Notes under the pieces: model-generated
What the model saw: only the letters and a program-made list of their open reading frames with translations
Told to the model about the DNA's origin: nothing
Databases searched by the model: none
Translations under genes and position numbers: made by a program
Shown: one piece after another, positions 34,284 through 43,340 of the stretch
Position numbering within the stretch: the first letter of the stretch is position 1
Layout: every line of letters begins with the position of its first letter
Origin: Nitrospira_E sp052156535
Lineage (GTDB): Bacteria; Nitrospirota; Nitrospiria; Nitrospirales; UBA8639
Assembly (NCBI RefSeq): GCF_052156535.1
Contig: NZ_JBQKUP010000037.1
Span: 174,366-238,365, forward strand
DNA: 64,000 bases
Direction of reading: 5' to 3'

Positions 34284-35720
34284 ATGGCTTTTGACAGATC
34301 ACTAGTCCTTAATACGGCAAAATACAGCCTGTCAACAGTCAGCCATGTTTTTCTCTTTGTTCTTTTTCTTCTCGCTGCCAGAACACTTGGTCCATCGGAT
34401 TTTGGAATCTTTTCTTTCGCATTAGCCTTCATCGTTTTTTTTGAACCTATCATTGACCCAGGCTTTCATACATTAATAATCCGCGATGTCGCAAGACAGC
34501 GACTTCAAGCCAGCAACTATCTTTCGCACATCCTCGCCTGGAAATTATCTCTTGCCCTTCCCTATCTCCTCCTTCCCACCCTAATTGCGTATTTTCTGCA
34601 CGAATCCATTACTGTCGTCCATGCCGTATTTGCTATGGCTGTGGCTGGATTATTTAAGTCGGTTAAAGAATCTTTTATGAGTATATTGAAGGCGTATGAG
34701 TATTTTGGTCTCGCAGCCACTAGCATCACAGTCGAAAGACTTTCACTACTAGTGTTTGGCGCATTTACCATATTAACAGAACAAGGGCTAATCTTTCTTT
34801 GCTGGACGTTTGTTATTGTACGCTTTGCTGACCTTGTTGTCGCTGCAGGTATAGTTGGATGGAAGACTTCTCCCTTTCGTCTTGGTCGGAATATCTCCTT
34901 TTGCTTTTCCCTCGTTAGAAAGGCCCTGCCTCTAGGAGTGATTGCCTTTCTCTGGCGGCTTTACGCTGAGGTGGATACGGTCATGCTTTCTGCTATGACT
35001 ACGGATGAAGAGGTTGGTTGGTACAATGCGAGTTATAAATTGTTTGAAGGATTGTGTGTGTTTGCCATAGTTCTGACTACCGTCCTACAACCACGGCTAT
35101 CTCGCCTCTTTTATGAGGACTCTGCAGCATTTGATCAGCTCCAAACAACATCGCTCAAATGGGTTGCATTGAGTGCATCTCTCATTTCCGCTAACGGATG
35201 GTTAATGGCAGACAGGCTAATTCACACCCTCTATGGGGTGGCCTATGAAAAATCCATCATTAGCTTCGAAATTATGCTCATTGCCATTTTTTTTCTTTAC
35301 TGCTCCGCGCTACTTCAGGCTGTCACCATTGCAATGAATTGTGACAAAATCTTACTCTCCATTGCTGTAATCGGTCTCTTGACAAATTTTTTTCTCAACC
35401 TTCTCCTAATCTCTCTGTATGGATACATCGGTGCCTCAATCGCCACGGTCATCGCAAATTTCATTGTATTTCTTTGTCTTCTGCTTTTTATACATTCAAG
35501 AACCCACGAAATTGGCATTTTGGGTACGATCAGTAAGTGTGTTTCGATAGTCGTTCTATGCTTTGCCCTGGTCAAATTCTTTGTTCCTTCCCATTCACTG
35601 ATATTATCCCTCGTACTCATGAACAGTGGAATTCTTTGTTTATTATATTTAAGTCATTTTGTGACGAAACATGAGATTCACTTGGCCGCCAATCTTTTAA
35701 AGCTGGGCAATAATGCATAG
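34284..35720 (+). CDS. Polysaccharide flippase (Wzx/MATE-like), first copy
   Basis: This is a highly hydrophobic protein of about 478 residues, with some 12-14 membrane helices and the Polysacc_synt N-terminus: LNTAKYSLSTVSHVFLFVLFLLAARTLGPSDFGIFSFALAF. It should flip lipid-linked repeat units to the periplasm. I prefer ATG 34284 (MAFDRSLV) with AAGG about eight bases before it; a TTG at 34260 is also in frame. Codon use is AT-richer than in the early EPS genes. A second flippase is encoded at 48139. Confidence 0.87.
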   Translation: MAFDRSLVLNTAKYSLSTVSHVFLFVLFLLAARTLGPSDFGIFSFALAFIVFFEPIIDPGFHTLIIRDVARQRLQASNYLSHILAWKLSLALPYLLLPTLIAYFLHESITVVHAVFAMAVAGLFKSVKESFMSILKAYEYFGLAATSITVERLSLLVFGAFTILTEQGLIFLCWTFVIVRFADLVVAAGIVGWKTSPFRLGRNISFCFSLVRKALPLGVIAFLWRLYAEVDTVMLSAMTTDEEVGWYNASYKLFEGLCVFAIVLTTVLQPRLSRLFYEDSAAFDQLQTTSLKWVALSASLISANGWLMADRLIHTLYGVAYEKSIISFEIMLIAIFFLYCSALLQAVTIAMNCDKILLSIAVIGLLTNFFLNLLLISLYGYIGASIATVIANFIVFLCLLLFIHSRTHEIGILGTISKCVSIVVLCFALVKFFVPSHSLILSLVLMNSGILCLLYLSHFVTKHEIHLAANLLKLGNNA

Positions 35721-36115
35721 TGAAGCATTACTAACACACACCCTTATTTGTTTGCACAACGACCTAGATCGTCCCGGATGGATTTGTGAGGGGAAGTCGA
35801 CAGTCTTTTCGTTTACTCGGCAATTTTATCTGAGCACGTGAGCGATCAGGGAAGATTCAAAAAAGAATTTTCCGAGGAACAAGTTCGGCGTTAAATGAGA
35901 GGGCGTTAGCATTAAGTATTGATGCTGATGGATATAGAAGGAGTGCTGTGTGGCACCGATGAGATAATTGTGGCCAAAGCTTGGTTGTAGGTTCTGGTCA
36001 GGTCGAACAGCCAACACGGTGAACGCATACTTACCTATGGCTAAGAGTGGACATTTCCGATCAAAGAATTGACACCAATTATCAACCCATAGAAAAGAAT
36101 AAGGAGTAAATAGAC
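35721..36115. other. Intergenic stretch with possible promoter
   Basis: No gene is supported in these 395 bases; a minus-strand frame across it has no recognisable domain. TTGACA at 36069-36074 resembles a -35 box but lacks a good -10. AAGGAG at 36101-36106 is the ribosome-binding site of the next gene. Confidence 0.35.
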
Positions 36116-36853
36116 ATGGAAAAATCCTCTCCTGTTTCGTTGACAAAAATGGCGTTCCACGAGAAGGGTTTTCGTGGGGTCCTAGGACTTTACGTTCGTG
36201 GGTTTATCAGGCGCATCGACGGACTCACAGATCGCCTATTTGACAGGGCTCATGGAATAGAAACCTCAGGAAAGTTCTTTCTTTCCAGCCTTGATTTGAT
36301 TGGGTCAAATCCGGAGCAAAGCGAAGGATTTGAATCGACCCCTGTTTTAGAGTGGCGGCAAATTATCGACCCATTGTTTCAAGCTCTGCCCAAGGACTTA
36401 TCCGATTTCGTATTTGTGGATTTCGGATCTGGGAAAGGAAAAGCGCTATTTCTTGCATCCTATTATAACTTTAAAAAAATAATAGGAGTAGAATTTGCTA
36501 GGGATTTACATGAAGTTGCCAGAAGGAATATCTCAAATTACAAAGCCAGCGGGCAAAGATGTTTTGCTATTGAAGCAATGTGTATTGATGCCCTTAAGTT
36601 TGAAGTACCAACGGACAAATGCGTTTTCTTTTTTTCAAACCCTTTTAAGTATGAGCTTTTTTCAATGGTGCTACAAAAGCTTTTGGAATCCTACGAGTCA
36701 CAGCCACGGAAAATGTATTTCATATACAGCAATCCAATTTGTAAGGAAGTATTCGAATGCCAAGAACGACTCAAAGAGCTTGATCGACACTGGTACAAGA
36801 AGCGATACTTCTTGCCCACGATTCGCGGGGTAAGGGTTTATGAATCAAAGTGA
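36116..36853 (+). CDS. SAM-dependent methyltransferase-like protein
   Basis: This 245-residue protein has motif I in FVFVDFGSGKGKALFLAS near residues 98-115, an acidic IGVEFARDLHEVARRNI near 123-139 and FFFSNPFKYELF near 170-181, where the NPF takes the place of the catalytic strand. The pattern is of class I enzymes close to those often called DOT1-like or conserved hypothetical methyltransferases. The substrate is unknown. Ribosome-binding site AAGGAG and ATG are clear. It is isolated by gaps of about 400 and 340 bases, so it may be transcribed alone. Confidence 0.75.
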   Translation: MEKSSPVSLTKMAFHEKGFRGVLGLYVRGFIRRIDGLTDRLFDRAHGIETSGKFFLSSLDLIGSNPEQSEGFESTPVLEWRQIIDPLFQALPKDLSDFVFVDFGSGKGKALFLASYYNFKKIIGVEFARDLHEVARRNISNYKASGQRCFAIEAMCIDALKFEVPTDKCVFFFSNPFKYELFSMVLQKLLESYESQPRKMYFIYSNPICKEVFECQERLKELDRHWYKKRYFLPTIRGVRVYESK

Positions 36854-37189
36854 TTGAGCCCATCGATTAAGGGACCCTCTTGCCATTGATCTTTAGCACT
36901 TGGTGATTTCCACTGGATAAGGGAAGGGGGGGGAATATGGTTGAAGCCTCATCTGGTCTAGTGGGATGGAACCATCTCTAGTATAACAGTGGACGCAATT
37001 TTCGTAAAAGGCCAGTTCTTGCCTCAATACTATATCTTTCAAGCAGTATGGAATATTTCTTTTGCACAGAAATCGTGATGTGGTGCAGTTCCTACCACAT
37101 ATTTGTTTTTTTTCTGTCCATAATGTAAATCGGCCAAAGTTGATTATACATTGATGTGTGTCTGTTTTATTCCTGAAGGAGTTAGTTAG
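36854..37189. other. Intergenic stretch between two methyltransferase genes
   Basis: These 336 bases show no gene that I can support and no strong hairpin. The end carries AAGGAG, the ribosome-binding site for the gene at 37190. Confidence 0.4.
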
Positions 37190-37945
37190 ATGGATAAGAA
37201 TCAGTATGTCGATGGAAGGTATTTGGGAAAAGTTCAAGACTGGCATGCGGGCGATTCGGTATGGAAGGCTTCGAAAGTGTTCGAAATGATCCGGAAGCAC
37301 CGGCTCGAGCCAAGAACGATTTGCGATGTTGGTTGCGGCGCGGGAGAGATTTTGTTGGAACTTCAAAAAAAAATGTGTAATAACGTGAAACTGGTTGGAT
37401 TTGATATTTCGCCACAGGCCATTTCCCTTTCCAAACAAAACGAAAATTCGTTCCTTAAATTTTACAATCAAGATTTTTTACAAAATTCCGTAACGCCTTC
37501 TGATTTAATACTTTTACTAGATGTATTTGAGCATGTTCCAGATTATTTAGGATTTCTTGAAAATTTGAGGACAAAATCCGACTGGATTATCTTCCATATC
37601 CCCCTAGATATTTGTGCTCGCGGAGTATTGGAGAAGTCGAATTATATGATGGAAATGCGCAAAAAATATGGGCATTTACATTATTTTACAAAGCAAACGG
37701 CATTGGCTACTTTGACAGAAACCGGCTATCAAATTGCCGACTACTTTTACACGGATGATTTAGAGATTGCAGGTCCCAAAGGGCTGTCTGGACACGTTTT
37801 TCGAATTTTCCGAAAGCTTCTGTATCGCTACTATCCTAATTTTACCGCTTCCTCGTTTACTCATTTTAACCTTTTGGTGTTGGCGCGTGGAGCGAAAGCT
37901 GACCGACCTGCCGAGGTGAGTGATGAAGAGAAAACAGGCATTTAA
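37190..37945 (+). CDS. Class I SAM-dependent methyltransferase
   Basis: This 251-residue protein contains ICDVGCGAGEILLELQ near 43-58, VGFDISPQAISLSKQ near 67-81, DLILLLDVFEHVPDYLGFLENL near 103-124 and a late HVFRIFRKLLYRYYPNFTASS amphipathic segment. It is a typical small-molecule methyltransferase of the Methyltransf_11/23 kind. It is separated by more than 1 kb from the next gene, so it closes the middle block of the EPS locus. Its target is probably a sugar of the polymer, by context only. Confidence 0.8.
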   Translation: MDKNQYVDGRYLGKVQDWHAGDSVWKASKVFEMIRKHRLEPRTICDVGCGAGEILLELQKKMCNNVKLVGFDISPQAISLSKQNENSFLKFYNQDFLQNSVTPSDLILLLDVFEHVPDYLGFLENLRTKSDWIIFHIPLDICARGVLEKSNYMMEMRKKYGHLHYFTKQTALATLTETGYQIADYFYTDDLEIAGPKGLSGHVFRIFRKLLYRYYPNFTASSFTHFNLLVLARGAKADRPAEVSDEEKTGI

Positions 37946-39060
37946 AATCGAACTAGAGTAAGGCTGCACTGCCGGCGGGACCTCTCAGACATGTTAGTAA
38001 TTTCATGAATTCCGAAGTTTTGCTGATTTATGTTCTAGCATCCATTTTGTGAAAAACCGTCTAATGGAATTTTGGGTCTATGCAATGTTTTCTCTACGGA
38101 AGCGTGGAAACTTATATTCCTGTCGAGCAGGGGGAATTCTTATCATTGTGCAGAATTGAGATCTGGGTAAGTAAGGATGAGATGGAGTGTCGCAGGTCTC
38201 GTGTACTATGCGATACGAATTGATATCCAGGGCAAAAAGTGAAAATCACCAAATCATATGCTTGGATACTCAGAATTGATTAGGCGGCATTGGATTGGCT
38301 CCTTCCAGTTCAAGAGCCTTTCAACCAATTGAGATTTATGCGGTTAGGGTAGCGGGAACTCTCCATCTGAAAACAAAGGGATGGGAATGCAAGGTCGAAG
38401 TATCCCTGCGTTAGAAATCCGAAGCTGAGAAAGCTGCAAAAAACCGCTCTTACCGAACAGATCGCGTTGATCACCTGTCCTAATTTGACGGGTTATCCAG
38501 ATTTGGGATCAGTTGTTTCGCTCAGGGGGTTCTTGGACGAGTGCAAAAAATTATAAGGGAAATCAAACGCTTGGGTCGTATTCATTGGCTTTCCATCCTA
38601 ATTTCGGCGCCGACGGTCCAGAATTTTGATGAATAATCAAGTGGTTTTAAACCTGGTTCTTCGTAATTACGTATTATTGATGAATGCTTTTGACTGCGTT
38701 TAAGCATTTATTTTGATGCACTTGTCTATTATGGGTTCAGTTTTCTTATTCTCTATTTTTATGGGAATTAACTTTTTTCATTACCGTCGACTTCAACTCA
38801 CTTCCTGCCGCCTGCCTTAAGGTTTGGCTTTTTCTCCCGAATGGAAGAAAAAGGATTCCTGGGGGTAAAAACCCATTCCTTTGAATCGTACCCAGCATGA
38901 TCCTATTGTGATGGCGTAGATTTTGCTTTGCCTTATTGTCAGTTTTTAGTGAACCACAAATCTTACCACCGGTTTAATAAAATAAACGGGGACGAAATGA
39001 AAATGAGAAATTGCAAAGCAGGAAAAGTGTCCATTTTGGAAATTGAAGGAGGGCATGCAT
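37946..39060. other. Long intergenic region without a recognisable gene
   Basis: About 1.1 kb has frequent stops in all frames. Short stretches could be decayed coding sequence, but I cannot assign a family. No tRNA, repeat array or strong hairpin was seen. The last 20 bases hold AGGAGG (39047-39052), the ribosome-binding site of the secreted protein gene. Confidence 0.4.
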
Positions 39061-40140
39061 ATGTTTAGGATGCGAATCTTATTTCTAGGAATCATAACTT
39101 TTGCATTGATAGGGCAGGCATATGCCCTTGATACAATTCCGGAAAAGCTGTCCGATTGGACCGAAAAAGGTGTTGTTCTCCAAAACAGTTCCGGCGTTGC
39201 TTGGGAAAATAAACCTGGAATTGCTGTCAGTGGTGTTTCAAAAGTGGGCGGAATCTATTATCTGCATTATCTCGCTGGTTTTAACGGGTGTTGGGATGCG
39301 GATGGTGATGTCAATCATCAATCTCTCGGTCTTGCCACCAGTACGGACGGAGTGAACTTTACGAAATACCCAGGTAATCCTGTGTTGAAACCGCATAATT
39401 TTGTATCTGTGAGCTCTCAGGAAGAAGGAATCCGAACCGCGTATATTCAGTACATTCCTTCCAAGGGGAAATTTTACGGATACTTTGGGGTCGAATCGCC
39501 TGGGGGTTCTCAGACCTGTAATTTTGGTGGAGGAGGAACCTGTGGGTGTAATATTAGCGTTGATTCTCGGGTGTATGGAGCGACGTCGGTTGACGGGAAA
39601 AGTTGGACGGTGGAAGGGGCAGTTGGTGGCGCATATTCCTCAGGCGGGAGTGAAGTCTATGCTGCAGGCTGGGTGTACGATGGTAGCCAATTCGGTCTGT
39701 ACGTGACTACTGCCGAAGGCGGACAGCTAAAATCTGCATCTAGAGGATCAAATGCTTGGAGCCTTACTGAGTTGGGGGGTATAAGTGCCCTCAATTGGGG
39801 CTGGTCAGGGCTCGACGCGTATTTACACGATGATAATAATACTCTCACCTTAATTTACAATCCTCAGGGTGGGAGTCATCCTGGGAGCAACAATGACAGA
39901 CTTTATTTTGCAACCACCCATCTCGACGACATGCGGAACATACAAAACGAACGGGTCATCACTACATCGGGAGAACTACAAAATAAAATCATGCGAGATG
40001 GAAACGAGTGGAAATGGTATTACAGTGATGATCCGAGTTGGAATAATACTGTCATTAAACTTCGCACATACCCTATTGCCAATGTGGACAATGTGCCTCC
40101 GCAACCTCCCAAAAATCTGAATGTCACACCCTTTCCTTAA
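39061..40140 (+). CDS. Secreted beta-propeller-like protein with proline-rich tail
   Basis: This protein of about 359 residues has a signal peptide MFRMRILFLGIITFALIGQAYA. Repeated YxLHYxAG, GLATSTDGVNFTKYPGNPVL, YGATSVDGKSWTVEG and LYFATTHL segments follow, with the S-x-D-G-x-x-W pattern of five-bladed propellers found in GH32/43/62-type enzymes. I cannot identify catalytic acids with certainty, so a binding or hydrolytic role on carbohydrate is inferred. The C-terminus ends DNVPPQPPKNLNVTPFP, like the tail of the secreted protein at 59832. I choose ATG 39061 because AGGAGG lies eight bases before it. Confidence 0.65.
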   Translation: MFRMRILFLGIITFALIGQAYALDTIPEKLSDWTEKGVVLQNSSGVAWENKPGIAVSGVSKVGGIYYLHYLAGFNGCWDADGDVNHQSLGLATSTDGVNFTKYPGNPVLKPHNFVSVSSQEEGIRTAYIQYIPSKGKFYGYFGVESPGGSQTCNFGGGGTCGCNISVDSRVYGATSVDGKSWTVEGAVGGAYSSGGSEVYAAGWVYDGSQFGLYVTTAEGGQLKSASRGSNAWSLTELGGISALNWGWSGLDAYLHDDNNTLTLIYNPQGGSHPGSNNDRLYFATTHLDDMRNIQNERVITTSGELQNKIMRDGNEWKWYYSDDPSWNNTVIKLRTYPIANVDNVPPQPPKNLNVTPFP

Positions 40141-41121
40141 TTTCACTTGTTGGTGAATCTTTGGCTCTTGATTGAATGATGGGCTCGACAGCTTCGAGGA
40201 ATTTTCTAAGCGATCAACACCGGCGCAGGCCATACAGGGCAACGACAGGTTGCTGATCTTTGGGCAATGCTCTCTCTTTCAGGCCCAATTGTGAAGGGTT
40301 CAGAGCCGATTTTGTCTCGGTCTTGGTGATGGGATGACCAATTCCACGATCAGTCGTGAACTTCCATGAAACCAAGGTCTTTGCCTGCATCAGCTTCAAT
40401 AAGTCCCTTCTCCTCCCTTCTTTGCCATTTTAGGTTTTTAATTGTCTGGCGGATGTCGTTTCGCCAAGAACGAATCATGCCCTCTGGCATCCTTCCTTGA
40501 TGAGCCGCACACGCACCTGATAATGCCCGGCCTGGATACTATTTTTATCTTACGAGACAACTTCATGGCATTTATTAGTGGACGCCGCCAGGAATTTACA
40601 CGCCGAATGTCATTGGAATGGTCTTGGCGGAAGTGGCCGGGAGTTTTTGGTCCCCCTGTGACATGAGGAAGGCGCGTATCTAAACGGTGGTGTGGCATTA
40701 GGAATGCGATGGCACCACGTCTTCCATATCTCCTGGAGAATAGGGCCGATTTGAAGTTGACAGGTTCTTCATGCCGACTCAGGTTTTTCCCTCTGTGCGG
40801 GTACCTGTCTAAGTACCTTTAGTTTCCTCTTTCCGTATCCGAAACATACCTACATATTCTTTTTTGCCGGTTCTCAGAAAAATTATGATTTCTGTGTTGT
40901 TTGTATTCCAGCCTACATGGCTCAGGATTCCTGGTTCCTAAGGAACATCTGGTCAAGGTCAGAGGGCCTCATGAATCCACCGCGAGATAGATTCCGTTGC
41001 GAAAATATTTCATGAATGAGAATACAAGGGTAGGTACACGTGACACGGCTGAGGGTCATTTTCCCATAGTTTCTTCAAAAACTCGGACTTTCATTTGGTC
41101 CTACTTGAATGAAAGGCTTTG
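40141..41121. other. Long intergenic region without a recognisable gene
   Basis: About 980 bases. A minus-strand frame at 40214-40399 and frames near 40440-40700 are open but match nothing that I know, and they could be decayed genes. A short TTCAC/GTGAA pair just after the preceding gene is a weak terminator candidate. The region separates the secreted protein from the next glycosyltransferase block. Confidence 0.4.
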
Positions 41122-42039
41122 ATGATTATGCGACCTCTCCTTTCCATTGTGGTTCCCATTTACAATGAGGAGGAATCCGTCCAGCCTCTCTATGAGGCTA
41201 TTCGAACCGCATGTGAGCGGAATGGGCAATCTTATGAAATCGTTTTCGCGGATGACGGAAGCCAAGATCGGACATTCGAGTTACTTCAAGCACTCCATCA
41301 ACAGAACTCTGGGGTCACCGTGATTCGTTTTCGAAAAAATTTTGGACAAACCGCAGCTATGGCCGCCGGATTCAGGGCGGCACGAGGACAGGTCATCATC
41401 AGTATGGATGGAGATCTGCAAAATGATCCCACTGATATTCCCCGATTGTTAGAAAAAATACAAGAGGGTTTTGATGTCGTCTGTGGATGGAGAAAGGAAA
41501 GAAAGGATAAGTTTTTATCTCGCCGATTTCCTTCTCTCATTGCGAACTGGCTGATCGGCAAGATCACCGGCGTGGCTATTCACGATAACGGTTGTTCCCT
41601 GAAAGCTTACCGTGCCTCAATTATTAAACGCGTGGCTTTATATTCTGAACTTCATCGATTTATTCCCGCTATGGCAACCTTGTCCGGAGCGAGAATTGCT
41701 GAATTAATTGTGACGCATCATCCAAGGAAATTTGGGACAAGCAAGTATGGAATTTCAAGGGCTTGGCGGGTGTTTTTGGATTTGTTCCTGGTGAAAATGG
41801 TGACAGGGTTTGCTGCCAGGCCGGCCTTATGGTTTGGGATCTTAGCCATTCCCGGAGTATTTTTAGGCAGCCTGAGCTTGCTCGGCATGCTATTTTCAGA
41901 GGGTATTGGCATTGTATATCCGGCAACAGCATTTTTGCTATTCGCGCTTTCGGGCCATTTACTCACAATGGGAATTCTAGGCGAAATGATCCTCTATGCC
42001 GGAGATTACCGTCCGGAACAAATGATATGGAATATTTAA
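41122..42039 (+). CDS. Glycosyltransferase family 2 (polyprenyl-phosphate type), catalytically intact
   Basis: This protein of about 305 residues resembles the ArnC/GtrB/DPM1 group: LSIVVPIYNEEESV, EIVFADDGSQDRT near 38-50, RKNFGQTAAMAAGF, and the metal-binding SMDGDLQNDP near 93-102. Two C-terminal membrane helices lie near 230-255 and 265-290. Such enzymes put a sugar on undecaprenyl phosphate for use on the periplasmic side, for instance by the GT39-like protein encoded at 43341. A TTG at 41119 precedes the ATG at 41122, and AAAGG lies five bases before the ATG. Confidence 0.87.
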   Translation: MIMRPLLSIVVPIYNEEESVQPLYEAIRTACERNGQSYEIVFADDGSQDRTFELLQALHQQNSGVTVIRFRKNFGQTAAMAAGFRAARGQVIISMDGDLQNDPTDIPRLLEKIQEGFDVVCGWRKERKDKFLSRRFPSLIANWLIGKITGVAIHDNGCSLKAYRASIIKRVALYSELHRFIPAMATLSGARIAELIVTHHPRKFGTSKYGISRAWRVFLDLFLVKMVTGFAARPALWFGILAIPGVFLGSLSLLGMLFSEGIGIVYPATAFLLFALSGHLLTMGILGEMILYAGDYRPEQMIWNI

Positions 42040-42265
42040 CGGGCCGGTATTTCTCGTGGGGATTTCATGATGCCCAGGAAATGATCGCACCAACTCATCA
42101 AAAATTGTATGGACCACTGGTCAGGAATAGAACTTGAGCGGGAGTCACCAAAAACCTGTCTGTATTCGTTTGGTAGTTGCCCGTATCGGCATCACGGGTT
42201 CAATGTAAGAATCAAAATTTTATGAACGTAATCAAATCACGTTGTATTCCCGGGGGCCTTTTCCC

Positions 42266-43255
42266 ATGACTATTCATAGTCTTGAGACAGAATGTGTTTC
42301 TACAGATTCAAAGCCTGTGGCTGTTTCCGTTGTGGTGCCAGTCACTGAACGATGTGATGCCTTAGACCAGATTTATTGTGTGCATGCTGACATTTTACGC
42401 AGCCTGGTGCCCTCATTTGAATTTATTTTTGTTTTAGACGAAGGGTTTGAGAAAGCCGCTCAACCTCTTCATGGCCTGGTAGACAAGGGAGAGCCCATTC
42501 GAATCGTTCCACTTCAACGACATTTCGGAGAAGCCACTGTCCTTATGGTGGGATTTCAGGAGGCCCGGGCTGACGTCATTATAACTCTGTCGGCGTACTT
42601 TCAGACGCTTCCCGAAGGTTTGCATACGGTTATGAGTTACCTCAATAAGGGCTATGATCTGGTTGTGACCCGTCGCTACCCTCGGCAAGATCCCTGGATC
42701 AATCGTCTTCAAAATCGAGTCTTCCATTTTGCCATGCGATTGCTAACTGGCGTGCAGTTTTATGATATGAGTTGTAGTCTTCGCGGGATTCGAAAGCATG
42801 TGGTCCGCGAAGTGAATCTCTATGGAGATCTGCATCGTTTTCTCCCTCTACTGGCCTATCAACGGGGGTTCCGAGTGGTGGAGCGAGATGTCGCCCAGCA
42901 TCCAGCGGATCTTCATTCCCGAATGCTACGGCCGGGGGTGTATCTTCGCAGGATCCTCGATATCATTTCCGTTGTGTTTCTATTCAAATTCACCAAAAAA
43001 CCATTGCGGTTTTTCGGCTTGGTTGGGGCAGGGTTGTTTTCCGGTGGTCTGATTATTTCTCTGGTTTTGGCCATTCAAAAACTTTTTGGTCTCACTGGGC
43101 TCACCGATCGCCCACTGTTGATCCTGGGTGTCCTGTTGATGGTACTCGGGGTCCAAACCGCCTCCGTCGGCCTTCTTGGTGAAATGATTGTTTTCACTCA
43201 TGCCAGGAAGATGAAAGACTACACCATTAAAGATCTCTTAAAGGCAAAACCTTAA
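42266..43255 (+). CDS. GT2-like membrane protein lacking the DXD motif
   Basis: This protein of about 329 residues is a diverged relative of the preceding enzyme, with the same order of segments and two C-terminal membrane helices near 245-270 and 280-305. The acidic residues are lost, however. ADDGS is replaced by VLDEG, and the metal-binding MDGDLQNDP by LSAYFQTLP near 106-114, whereas RHFGEATVL and YDMSCSLRGI are kept. It is probably not an active nucleotide-sugar transferase and may be a partner or regulator of the intact copy. ATG 42266 is chosen over an upstream TTG at 42242. Confidence 0.75.
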   Translation: MTIHSLETECVSTDSKPVAVSVVVPVTERCDALDQIYCVHADILRSLVPSFEFIFVLDEGFEKAAQPLHGLVDKGEPIRIVPLQRHFGEATVLMVGFQEARADVIITLSAYFQTLPEGLHTVMSYLNKGYDLVVTRRYPRQDPWINRLQNRVFHFAMRLLTGVQFYDMSCSLRGIRKHVVREVNLYGDLHRFLPLLAYQRGFRVVERDVAQHPADLHSRMLRPGVYLRRILDIISVVFLFKFTKKPLRFFGLVGAGLFSGGLIISLVLAIQKLFGLTGLTDRPLLILGVLLMVLGVQTASVGLLGEMIVFTHARKMKDYTIKDLLKAKP

Positions 43256-43340
43256 GAAGGGTACCCGAATCAATATCGAGTAAGAAAGCGATGGTCTGAA
43301 GTTAGGTAAGTCTAACACGATTTCCTGTCACTGGGTTCTT

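Noticed and set aside
35826..36146. Minus-strand gene of 106 codons
   Set aside because: No domain, no ribosome-binding site, and it overlaps the start of a convincing plus-strand methyltransferase gene.
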